A stretch of 6,364 bases of DNA from CAYUYM01 sp964449305 (GCA_964449305.1 CAYUYM010000194.1:1-6364), one strand, 5' to 3'. Shown: positions 1 to 5,441, counted from the first letter of the stretch. Notes: generated by a model from the sequence alone, not told the origin. A program made the numbers and translations.

Positions 1-167
1 CGCAGCACTAAGTCCATGATTAAGAGATGCGCCACTCTGCGAACCGTGCACCAGAGCAGATCGCGTTCGAGACCGAGTTTCAGCGCGATCGAGGCGATCC
101 CTGCGATGAGGATGAAGCCCAGCGAGAGGAGGAGATGGACATATTCGATGTCGACAGCGGCGTTCAT
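1..167 (-). CDS. fetB: FetB-like ABC transporter permease, N-terminal part (cut by window edge)
   Basis: This is the N-terminal 55 residues of a leftward gene that runs off the left edge. The translation begins MNAAVDIEYVHLLLSLGF and contains a hydrophobic segment (about residues 10-28, LLLSLGFILIAGIASIAL) followed by KLGLERDLLWCTVRRVAHLLI. The pattern of a first membrane helix, then LGLER-L, then R-V--LL, is typical of the UPF0014/FetB (YbbM) family, the membrane subunit of a two-component exporter linked to iron export in E. coli. The ATG lies inside the stop codon of the upstream ATPase gene (ATGA), so the two are probably translationally coupled and form one transporter. The family call rests on this short N-terminus plus the FetA-like neighbour. 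The substrate (iron) is inferred from the family, and the rest of the gene is not visible. Confidence 0.78.
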   Translation of the reverse strand, partial: MNAAVDIEYVHLLLSLGFILIAGIASIALKLGLERDLLWCTVRRVAHLLIMDLVL

Positions 168-802
168 TGTGCGCTCCCCATGATCAGTGTGGGCCAGTCG
201 GCACGGGCGGATTCGTCGTGATGCGAGACGAGCACCACGGCGGTGCCGGCAGCATTGACCTCGTCGATCCAGGAGTTGATGATGTCGGCGGAGGCGGCGT
301 CGAGCGAGGCGGCGGGTTCATCGAGCAGGAGCACGGCGGGGTTGAGGAGGAGGAGGCGCATGAGGGCGATTCGCTGCTTCTGCCCCACCGACAGCCCCTG
401 TGCAGAGGCGCGGAGATCGAGATCGCGCAGACCAGCGCGTGCGAGCAGCGTCACGAGCTGCGCATCATCCGGTGGCTGGTCGGTGCGGAAGCGGAAGCCG
501 GGGAGGAGATTATCCCGGATGCTGCCATCGATCATGACGGGCAGTTGCTGCAGGAGAGCGACATGGCGCCGAAGCACGGTGGTGGGAAGCGTATCGTAGG
601 GGGTGCCGCGGAGAGCGATGGATCCCTTCCACGGATGTTCGAGCTTCACGAGCAGGCGGAGGAGTGTGGATTTCCCGCTGCCCGACGGTCCCTGCACGAG
701 CAGCCGCCCCCCCTCCGGCAGAGAAGCCGAGCACTGCGCGATGACCGGTGCGCTGCCGTACCCGAAGGTCAGATCGGAGATGGTGATGAGGGAGGGGGTC
801 AT
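164..802 (-). CDS. fetA: FetA-like ABC transporter ATP-binding protein (putative iron export)
   Basis: A 212-residue single-domain ABC ATPase that would energise the membrane subunit encoded immediately downstream. All nucleotide-binding motifs are visible: Walker A GPSGSGKST (38-46), a Q-loop glutamine at 85/86, signature LSVGQKQR (137-144), Walker B VLLLDEP (157-163) with catalytic Glu162, a D-loop SLD (166-168) and the switch histidine His194 in LVSHHD. The signature has Val where the consensus LSGGQ has Gly, a tolerated variation. The short length fits FetA (YbbL)-type ATPases paired with UPF0014 permeases. The start at 802 gives a normal N-terminus (ITISDLTFGYG) with the usual aromatic for stacking on adenine. 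No strong ribosome binding site is seen in the bases just upstream. The gene is transcribed divergently from the small membrane protein gene, and a palindromic repeat lies between them. The ATPase class is certain. The FetA assignment depends on the FetB-like partner. Confidence 0.88.
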   Translation of the reverse strand: MTPSLITISDLTFGYGSAPVIAQCSASLPEGGRLLVQGPSGSGKSTLLRLLVKLEHPWKGSIALRGTPYDTLPTTVLRRHVALLQQLPVMIDGSIRDNLLPGFRFRTDQPPDDAQLVTLLARAGLRDLDLRASAQGLSVGQKQRIALMRLLLLNPAVLLLDEPAASLDAASADIINSWIDEVNAAGTAVVLVSHHDESARADWPTLIMGSAQ

Positions 803-877
803 TGTGTGTACAAATTGGCACCTTTTGTGGGAAGTGGCAATGGGGAAGGAAGGGATCCGGGTCTTCCAAGGAGTCTA

Positions 878-924
878 AGAAGACCTTAAGGTCTTCTATG
901 TACTTCTAAGAAGACCTTAAGGTC
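878..924. repeat. Palindromic repeat element, copy A (TTAA core, intergenic)
   Basis: Two identical 12-bp palindromes GACCTTAAGGTC (882-893 and 913-924) are separated by the 19-nt spacer TTCTATGTACTTCTAAGAA, a 31-bp period. The left core extends to a perfect 20-bp palindrome, AGAAGACCTTAAGGTCTTCT (878-897). The spacer begins TTCT and ends AGAA, so the whole element can fold as one long hairpin or as two small ones. A C-rich run follows directly (925-933). A degenerate further unit may lie to the left (854-881). The same layout recurs at 4409-4461 with a different core, so this is a dispersed repeat family and not a simple operator. It sits in the gap between divergent genes. Any effect on their expression is unknown. 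Confidence 0.85.
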
Positions 925-1016
925 TCCCCCCCCTCCGCCTGTCGTCGTTCATCCATTTGCTCGCGCATCCTCCGTGTTCGTAGTTTGCAGCAGGAATCGT
1001 CCACCAAACCCACACC

Positions 1017-1319
1017 ATGATCACACGCATCCTCTACCCCGCCATCGCCGTCATCTCCATCGCATTTCTGGGATACACCCTCTTCCTTCGCGGCCCTGCG
1101 CCTGCCCCGCCTCCTGCACCCGCCGATCCCAGGCAGATCCTCGAATCCTATCTGCAGGAGGATATGAACTTTGGCACCGACTTCGCCATCCGCCTCGCGG
1201 AGAAACGCATCGACTATGCCCGCCGCATCGCAGTGGAACATCCCGAATTCGAGCCGTTTGCCCTCCGCGTCGCCGATTCACTCCAGGCCCGCCTCGATCG
1301 CCGCGCGGTGATGGAATGA
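1017..1319 (+). CDS. Small single-pass membrane protein of unknown function
   Basis: A 100-residue protein that I do not recognise. It starts MITRILYP, has one clear membrane helix at about residues 3-25 (ILYPAIAVISIAFLGYTLFL), then a Pro/Ala-rich linker (27-37, PAPAPPPAPAD), then a charged, probably helical region (38-100) containing ILESYLQED and repeated R/E/A residues. This looks like an anchored protein with a short soluble helical domain, possibly facing the periplasm. The reading is supported by the membrane segment, helical periodicity and a stop embedded in a strong inverted repeat. No SD site lies next to the ATG (the nearest purine-rich run, GCAGGAA, is more than 20 nt away). It is a lone gene, divergent from fetA and convergent with the NifX-like gene. 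Other frames across this region lack recognisable protein character. Confidence 0.6.
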   Translation: MITRILYPAIAVISIAFLGYTLFLRGPAPAPPPAPADPRQILESYLQEDMNFGTDFAIRLAEKRIDYARRIAVEHPEFEPFALRVADSLQARLDRRAVME

Positions 1320-1369
1320 TGCCGGGCGTGTCGGAGCATGTTCTCCCCGACACACCAGCCATCATTCCA
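1312..1369. terminator. Interrupted inverted repeat between convergent genes (candidate bidirectional terminator)
   Basis: The outer arms TGGAATGATG (1312-1321) and CATCATTCCA (1360-1369) pair perfectly over 10 bp. Nested inside, GTGTCGG (1328-1334) pairs with CCGACAC (1347-1353), and a few further pairs are possible between the arms. The left arm includes the stop codon of the small membrane protein gene. The position between two convergent genes fits a bidirectional terminator, but there is no T-tract on either strand, so a standard intrinsic terminator is not shown. A smaller hairpin (GCATACGGG with CCCGT and ATGC, 1375-1396) lies beside it, towards the NifX-like gene. Confidence 0.42.
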
Positions 1370-1435
1370 CTCCAGCATACGGGACCCCGTGCATGCCTTC
1401 CGCCCATGGTTCCGATCGTGCGATTCATGCTGCGA

Positions 1436-1795
1436 TCAGTGACCCTGGCAGGCGTGCTGGAGTTCCATCCTCCCGAGCTGCCCCGCCTTGAAGCGCGTGA
1501 TCGCCTCCTCCAGCGTCGGCGCCTGCCCCCCGTGCCAGACGTCGATCCCCATCATGCGGAGCTTGTTGATCGCCCCACCTCCGATGCCGTTGCAGATCAC
1601 CACGTGAACCTCACGCCCGGAGAGCGCACTGATCGGTGAACACTGCCCGTGTTCGTGATGACTGTTGCTGTTGGAAATGATGTCCACCGTGCCGGTCTCC
1701 AGATCGACGATGCCGAAATACGGCGCGCTTCCGAAGTGATCGCAAACGAAGGATGTCCATCCTGCCTGGTTGTCGAGCGGTACTGCGATGATCAT
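1436..1795 (-). CDS. NifX/NafY-like dinitrogenase iron-molybdenum cofactor family protein
   Basis: A 119-residue single-domain protein of the Nitro_FeMo-Co family (NifX, NafY, NifB C-terminus, MTH1175-like). Visible family marks are the start MIIAVPLD, DHFGSAPYFGIVD (19-31), a central VVICNGIGGGAINKLRMMGI (65-84) and the C-terminal EEAITRFKAGQL (96-107). Possible metal-binding residues are HHEHGQC (46-52), Cys68 and the tail HACQGH (114-119). The family binds iron-sulfur or Fe-Mo clusters or their precursors. No nitrogenase gene is visible, so a role in metal-cluster handling or sensing is more likely than nitrogen fixation. The start at 1795 has a good SD (AAAGGA, 7 nt upstream) and overlaps the stop of the upstream DUF134 gene as ATGA, so the two are co-translated. 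A longer in-frame opening upstream exists only as a shadow of the DUF134 gene. Confidence 0.88.
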   Translation of the reverse strand: MIIAVPLDNQAGWTSFVCDHFGSAPYFGIVDLETGTVDIISNSNSHHEHGQCSPISALSGREVHVVICNGIGGGAINKLRMMGIDVWHGGQAPTLEEAITRFKAGQLGRMELQHACQGH

Positions 1796-2346
1796 TCCTG
1801 TGTCCTTTCTGTGATGTGGTTGATGTATTCTTGGTCCTGCCCACCTGCGTCGCCGAGGCCCGCCTCGCTCCCCCGCCTTCGGTCGTGCCGGCGGCGGCAG
1901 GTGTCGATGCCATGGCCCGGGGTGTCGGAAGATTCCCCACCGTGGTGGTGTGCCGCGCCCGCTTCGCATCGCGGGCAGGCCGTGGGCGGCACGTGCGCGT
2001 CTGCATCCACCCAATGGCATCTGCAGACAGGGCAGAGAAACGCCCCGTCGTCCCCTTCCTCGGCGATGGCTCCGCCGCGTATCAGCAACCCCCGTCCACC
2101 GATCAACATCGCCGCCACTTTCCGATGCGCCGAGGTCAGGATGTTCCCGAATGTCTGCCGCGAAACGTGAAGATGCATCGCGGCATCCTCCTGATACAGC
2201 CCTTCATGATCGGCAAGACGAATCGCTTCGAGCTCGTCGATGGACAGCTCGATCATTTCCAGCTCACCGGCAGGGATTCCGGCAGGCTTGAACATCGTGA
2301 ACATCGGCTGTGTGGGAACTCTTCTGGACTTTCTGGGACGGGGCAT
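1792..2346 (-). CDS. UPF0251/DUF134 family DNA-binding protein with C-terminal zinc-ribbon-like segment
   Basis: A 184-residue protein. Residues 1-90 match the UPF0251 (DUF134) family closely: MPRPRKSRRV at the start, FKPAGIP (19-25), LSIDELEAIRLADHEGLYQEDAA (34-56) and the sigma-70 region 4-like helix-turn-helix HVSRQTFGNILTSAHRKVA (60-78). Most family members stop soon after this. Here the chain continues with a Cys4 cluster, CPVC (105-108) plus Cys110 and CPRC (124-127), like a zinc ribbon or rubredoxin knuckle, then a His-rich tail (HHH at 133-135, His145, His154). The start at 2346 was chosen because family members begin MPRPRK; the in-frame extension to 2400 adds residues unlike the family and would cover the palindromic operator. 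The gene heads a two-gene operon with the NifX-like gene. Likely role: metal- or redox-responsive transcription factor controlling its own operon. That role is inferred. Confidence 0.87.
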   Translation of the reverse strand: MPRPRKSRRVPTQPMFTMFKPAGIPAGELEMIELSIDELEAIRLADHEGLYQEDAAMHLHVSRQTFGNILTSAHRKVAAMLIGGRGLLIRGGAIAEEGDDGAFLCPVCRCHWVDADAHVPPTACPRCEAGAAHHHGGESSDTPGHGIDTCRRRHDRRRGSEAGLGDAGGQDQEYINHITERTQE

Positions 2347-2357
2347 CCTGCTTGTTT

Positions 2358-2377
2358 CCAATATTGGCATATGCCAA
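2358..2377 (-). promoter_or_regulatory. Overlapping palindromes upstream of the DUF134 operon (candidate operator)
   Basis: CCAATATTGG (2358-2367) and TTGGCATATGCCAA (2364-2377) are both perfect palindromes sharing four bases. The 14-bp one ends 17 nt before the DUF134 start codon. Such dyads are typical binding sites for dimeric regulators, and the adjacent gene encodes a helix-turn-helix protein, so autoregulation is the simplest reading. The site could also be used by an unseen regulator, or act on the divergent M23 gene about 125 bp away. Confidence 0.5.
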
Positions 2378-2382
2378 AAATA
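2375..2382 (-). promoter_or_regulatory. Possible -7 promoter element of the DUF134 operon
   Basis: On the minus strand the sequence TATTTTTG matches the Bacteroidota -7 consensus TAnnTTTG. It overlaps the end of the 14-bp palindrome by 3 nt, which would place transcription start inside that palindrome and make a bound regulator a repressor. A TTTG lies upstream but only 15 nt away, shorter than the usual spacing, so the -33 part is not convincing. The match is short in an AT-rich gap and could be chance. Confidence 0.25.
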
Positions 2383-2501
2383 GCATCGTTTCACGTCCAA
2401 ATCCAGTCAGAAATTGGGAACCCGAAAAAATCCTGAAGCACGGCAGAATTCCCGATACAAGGCATGGCATCATTGTCATCCGTGTCGTATTTTTCCCCGC
2501 A

Positions 2502-3548
2502 ATGATTGTCCCGCCGAGAAATACACGCCCCCACTTCACAATCTGGTTTATCTGCATCCTGGTCCTGTTCCAAGGACTGGTGACGCCGACCGACGCACGC
2601 ATCCACAAGAACAAGCGCAAGCGCGCCAGCGTGCAGCAGACGACGCACAAGAAGACCGTGCAGAAGAAACGCTCGAAGGCACCGCGGAAACGGACGAAGA
2701 CCGTGTCCTCTGTCAAGCGCCACGCCACCCATGAACGCACACCGGCCAGGACCCCGCGCGTTGTTTCCATCGAGGCCACGGTCCGGACATCCGTCTACAA
2801 GGCTCTGCGTGATGTGGGCGAACATGCCGACCTGGTGGCACGCTTCACCAAGTTGCTCGGCTACGACATCGACTTTGTGCAGGAACCGCGCAGTGGCGAC
2901 ACGTTTCGCATCCTGATGGAACGCCCGGCAAAGGGCCGCGGTGGGCGCATCCTCGCGGCGGAGTACCGCGGCGAGGTCACCGGCACCGTGCGCGCCTACT
3001 GGTATTCGCCGTCGGACGGCGGCAACGGATCCGCTTATTACTCAGCGGAAGGCGACTGCCTCGAGCGTGCGTTCATGCGTTCGCCCCTGAGTGTGCTTCG
3101 CGTCACCTCGCCCTTCGGCATGCGCGAGCATCCCGTGTCCGGGCGCATGGCCATGCACAAGGGTACGGATTACGGCGCACCCATCGGGACGCCTGTCTGG
3201 GCCGTGGCAGCGGGCCGTGTCAGTTTTGCTGGAAGGCGCGGCGGCTATGGCAACCTCGTCGAGATCACGCACACCGGCAACATCATCACACGCTACGGGC
3301 ATCTTTCGCGCATCGCCGTGAAGCTCGGGCAGAAGATCAACCAGAGCCAGGTCATCGGCCGGGTGGGGAGCACGGGGGTATCCACGGGACCGCATCTGCA
3401 TTTCGAGTTTCTGGAGGGAGGCACGCCGGTGTCGCCACGCAACATCAAGAACGTGGCGCTCGGCAAGCTGACGGGGAAGAACCTCGCCGCCTTCAAGCGT
3501 GAGATGGAGCGGATCAACGGCGTGTGGGAGAAGGCGGGCAGGAAGTGA
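2502..3548 (+). CDS. M23 family peptidoglycan endopeptidase (LytM/Csd3-type)
   Basis: A 348-residue exported or membrane-anchored cell-wall hydrolase. It has an N-terminal hydrophobic segment (about 12-28, FTIWFICILVLFQGLVT), a very basic Lys/Arg-rich linker (34-74), and a middle domain (about 90-195) whose SVYKALRDVGEHADLVARFTKLLGYDIDFVQEPRSGDTF-type pattern resembles the Csd3/OapA-like domain before M23 domains. The M23 catalytic domain spans about 198-310: SPFGMREHP, HKGTDYG (zinc ligands His219 and Asp223), YGHLS (His267) and GPHLHFE (His298, His300). All expected catalytic and zinc residues are present, so it should be active, cutting cross-link peptides in murein. The start at 2502 gives a normal signal/anchor; longer in-frame starts back to 2310 run into the DUF134 gene and add no signal-like sequence. 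No SD is seen. It is the first gene of a three-gene rightward operon. Confidence 0.88.
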   Translation: MIVPPRNTRPHFTIWFICILVLFQGLVTPTDARIHKNKRKRASVQQTTHKKTVQKKRSKAPRKRTKTVSSVKRHATHERTPARTPRVVSIEATVRTSVYKALRDVGEHADLVARFTKLLGYDIDFVQEPRSGDTFRILMERPAKGRGGRILAAEYRGEVTGTVRAYWYSPSDGGNGSAYYSAEGDCLERAFMRSPLSVLRVTSPFGMREHPVSGRMAMHKGTDYGAPIGTPVWAVAAGRVSFAGRRGGYGNLVEITHTGNIITRYGHLSRIAVKLGQKINQSQVIGRVGSTGVSTGPHLHFEFLEGGTPVSPRNIKNVALGKLTGKNLAAFKREMERINGVWEKAGRK

Positions 3549-4315
3549 CTCTCACGAAACGCATCGCCCCGTCGATACCAGATGGCACGGATGACGGGTA
3601 CAGGAACTCTGCGGCCGGCGCCCGCTGGGCCCGGGCCCAGGACTACGAACGCGAATGGTGGGAGCGCCGCGCGGCGGGCATGGACCTTGGCTACTATCGC
3701 GGATATGCAGGCAGTCTCCTCAACGCAATCGCCCCGTTCATGACGCTCGATGCTTCATCGCGCATCCTCGAGATCGGCAGTGGTGCGGCGGGCATCATCA
3801 CCTTTCTCCCCGGTGCCAGACGCGTGGCCGTGGATCCGCTCGAGGAGTTCTACGCCTCGGTGGACGCCTTCGCCACGTTCCGCGATCCCGCCGTGATCTA
3901 CCACGCAGCCATGGGGGAGCGCCTGCCCTTTGATGCAGCGGAGTTCGACTTCGTGATCATGGACAACGTGCTCGACCATTGCGCCGATCCCGCACGTGTG
4001 CTGCAGGAGGTTGCACGCGTTCTCGCCCCCGACGGTGTGGTGTACTTTCGTCAGAACGTGTATCACCAGTTCGGCCGGATGGTTCGCTCGGCAATGGAGC
4101 TGTTCACCGTGGACAAGGGCCATCTGCACACCTTCACGCGGAGGGGCATGGTCCGGGCGCTCCAGACCGCGGGCTTCGCGCCAACACAGGTGCAGAGGGC
4201 GGGCTTTGCCGCCACCTGGTGGCGGGAGCTCACCGCGGGAACGGCGAAGGAGCTCGCCAAGGCCTTCCTGTTCGCCACACGCGACAAGACCCTGTGGATC
4301 TGCCGAAAGACGTGA
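3545..4315 (+). CDS. Class I SAM-dependent methyltransferase
   Basis: A 256-residue protein with the Methyltransf_11-type Rossmann fold. Motif I is LEIGSGAAG (75-83), the acidic end of beta-2 is VAVDP (Asp97), motif II/III is LPFDAAEFDFVIMDNVLDHCADP (127-149, with the FD-V-----L-H pattern), and RVLAPDGVVYF (158-168) is the post-motif strand. No membrane segment is seen, so it is cytoplasmic. The substrate is unknown; the setting between two envelope enzymes hints at a glycan, lipid or other small envelope precursor, but this is inference. The start is a GTG that overlaps the M23 stop as GTGA, with the purine run GGAGAAGG 10 nt upstream, matching the 4-nt overlap style of the two leftward gene pairs in the window. 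An alternative in-frame GTG at 3524 would add seven residues. Confidence 0.85.
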   Translation: MTLTKRIAPSIPDGTDDGYRNSAAGARWARAQDYEREWWERRAAGMDLGYYRGYAGSLLNAIAPFMTLDASSRILEIGSGAAGIITFLPGARRVAVDPLEEFYASVDAFATFRDPAVIYHAAMGERLPFDAAEFDFVIMDNVLDHCADPARVLQEVARVLAPDGVVYFRQNVYHQFGRMVRSAMELFTVDKGHLHTFTRRGMVRALQTAGFAPTQVQRAGFAATWWRELTAGTAKELAKAFLFATRDKTLWICRKT

Positions 4316-4319
4316 TGCC

Positions 4320-5441
4320 ATGACAACCACTTCGCGACACGCGTTGCTTGTCGCACTGATCGCCGTGGGCACGATGACGGCGACGATGCGGGAACACATC
4401 CCCGGTGAGGGGGGACCTATAGGTCTTCTAAGTACTTCTAAGAAGACCTATAGGTCCCCCCGCCCCCCACCCGTCGATTCCTCCATCACCATCACCGCGG
4501 TCGGGGACATCCTCCTCGGCTCCCTCCATCCGGAATCCGTTCTCCCGCCAAAGGACGGTGCGCGCATGTTCGCACGCGTCGACTCCGTTCTGAAAACCGC
4601 CGATGTCGCCATCGGCAACCTCGAGGGTCCGCTGCTCGATGGTGCCTCGGAACAGCCCATCAAGAGCAACGGCGAGCATCGCTGGGCCTTCCGCATGCCG
4701 GTGCGATATGCTGCCCTCCTCAAACGCGCCGGCTTCGATGTCATCTCCTTCGCCAACAACCATTGCATGGATTTCGGCCAGCGGGCTGTGCGCCGCACCC
4801 TGTCGGCACTTGACAGTGCGGGCCTCGTGCACTGCTCCTGGCGCGGTGATGTGGCGCGCATCACCATCCGCGGACGACGCATCGCCACCATCGCCTTCAG
4901 CCCGAACACCCTCTGCCACGATCTGCGCGATCTCGCCACTGCCCGCACGCTCGTCGCAGCTCTTGCCGGCGGGGCCGACATCGTTGTCGTGTCATTCCAT
5001 GGAGGCGGCGAGGGCGCCGAATACCAGCACGTCACCGGCAGGGAGGAGCTCTTCCTCGATGAACGCCGCGGCAATGTCCGCGCATTTGCCCACGCCGTCA
5101 TTGATGCCGGAGCCGATCTCGTGGTGGGGCATGGTCCTCACGTCCTGCGTGGCATGGAGGTGTACCACAACCGGCTCATCGCCTACTCGCTCGGCAACTT
5201 CGCCACATGGCGCAACATCAGCGTTGCCGGACTCGGCGGGATCACGATGATCCTCACCTCGCGCCTCGGTTCGGATGGGACCTTCATCGATGGACGCATC
5301 ACCCCCGTGTGGCAGCGCCCACCGGGCGTGCCGGAGCTTGATGCCAGAAGCCGGGCGATCCCGTTGGTGAGACGCCTGTCGCAGGAGGACTTCGGTGATG
5401 ATGCCGTGCGCATCACCGATGATGGTGCAGTGAAACCTTAG
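4320..5441 (+). CDS. CapA-family (PGA_cap) metallophosphatase-like exported protein
   Basis: A 373-residue protein. Residues 1-23 (MTTTSRHALLVALIAVGTMTATM) form a signal peptide or anchor, 24-54 a low-complexity linker, and about 55-335 a CapA/PGA_cap domain with the calcineurin-like metallophosphatase fold. Motifs are ITAVGDILLG (58-67, Asp63), GNLEGPL (99-105), SFANNHCMDFG (143-153), VSFHGGGE (224-231) and GADLVVGHGPHVLRGMEV (264-281), followed by RLIAYSLGNF (285-294). Candidate metal ligands are Asp63, Asn147, His148, His227, His271 and His274. CapA proteins take part in poly-gamma-glutamate or other capsule export, but no capB/capC is present, so the substrate is open. The start at 4320, 4 nt after the methyltransferase stop, gives a signal-like N-terminus; the open frame further upstream overlaps the methyltransferase and is a shadow. 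Residues about 31-48 are encoded by a palindromic repeat. The gene's end overlaps the convergent lipoprotein gene by 4 nt. Confidence 0.87.
   Translation: MTTTSRHALLVALIAVGTMTATMREHIPGEGGPIGLLSTSKKTYRSPRPPPVDSSITITAVGDILLGSLHPESVLPPKDGARMFARVDSVLKTADVAIGNLEGPLLDGASEQPIKSNGEHRWAFRMPVRYAALLKRAGFDVISFANNHCMDFGQRAVRRTLSALDSAGLVHCSWRGDVARITIRGRRIATIAFSPNTLCHDLRDLATARTLVAALAGGADIVVVSFHGGGEGAEYQHVTGREELFLDERRGNVRAFAHAVIDAGADLVVGHGPHVLRGMEVYHNRLIAYSLGNFATWRNISVAGLGGITMILTSRLGSDGTFIDGRITPVWQRPPGVPELDARSRAIPLVRRLSQEDFGDDAVRITDDGAVKP
4409..4461. repeat. Palindromic repeat element, copy B (TATA core, inside the CapA-like gene)
   Basis: This copy has perfect 21-bp inverted arms (4409-4429 and 4441-4461) around an 11-nt loop, AAGTACTTCTA. 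Each arm holds the palindromic core GACCTATAGGTC (4414-4425 and 4445-4456), again 31 bp apart. The 19-nt spacer TTCTAAGTACTTCTAAGAA differs from that of copy A at two positions (ATG versus AAG near its start counts one change in the fifth to seventh bases, with the rest conserved). The outer ends are G6 and C6, followed by another C-rich run. It is read in frame as GPIGLLSTSKKTYRSP in the linker after the signal segment, without a stop codon. The message here can fold into a very stable hairpin. Confidence 0.9.

Noticed and set aside
167..889. Long rightward open frame opposite the FetA-like gene
   Set aside because: Its translation is low-complexity (Gly/Glu/His-rich) and lies antisense to a gene with complete ABC motifs; it is a GC-driven shadow.
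854..924. Possible small CRISPR array (regular 31-bp period)
   Set aside because: The intervals between palindromes are themselves repeated, not unique spacers. There are only two good units, no cas gene is visible, and the same structure recurs inside a coding gene.
974..1639. 221-codon rightward open frame over the small membrane protein and NifX-like genes
   Set aside because: It is Pro/Arg/His-rich without domain character, and overlaps two better-supported genes in other frames.
1436..1795. Evidence of nitrogen fixation
   Set aside because: The NifX-like domain is common in non-fixing organisms, and no nifHDK, nifE/N or nifB is visible.
3996..4319. N-terminal extension of the CapA-like gene
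   Set aside because: It overlaps the methyltransferase and encodes Arg/Ser/Pro-rich sequence. The start at 4320 gives a proper signal segment 4 nt after the preceding stop.
4409..4461. Intrinsic terminator
   Set aside because: The stem is strong but lies within an open coding sequence and is followed by a C-rich run, not a T-tract.
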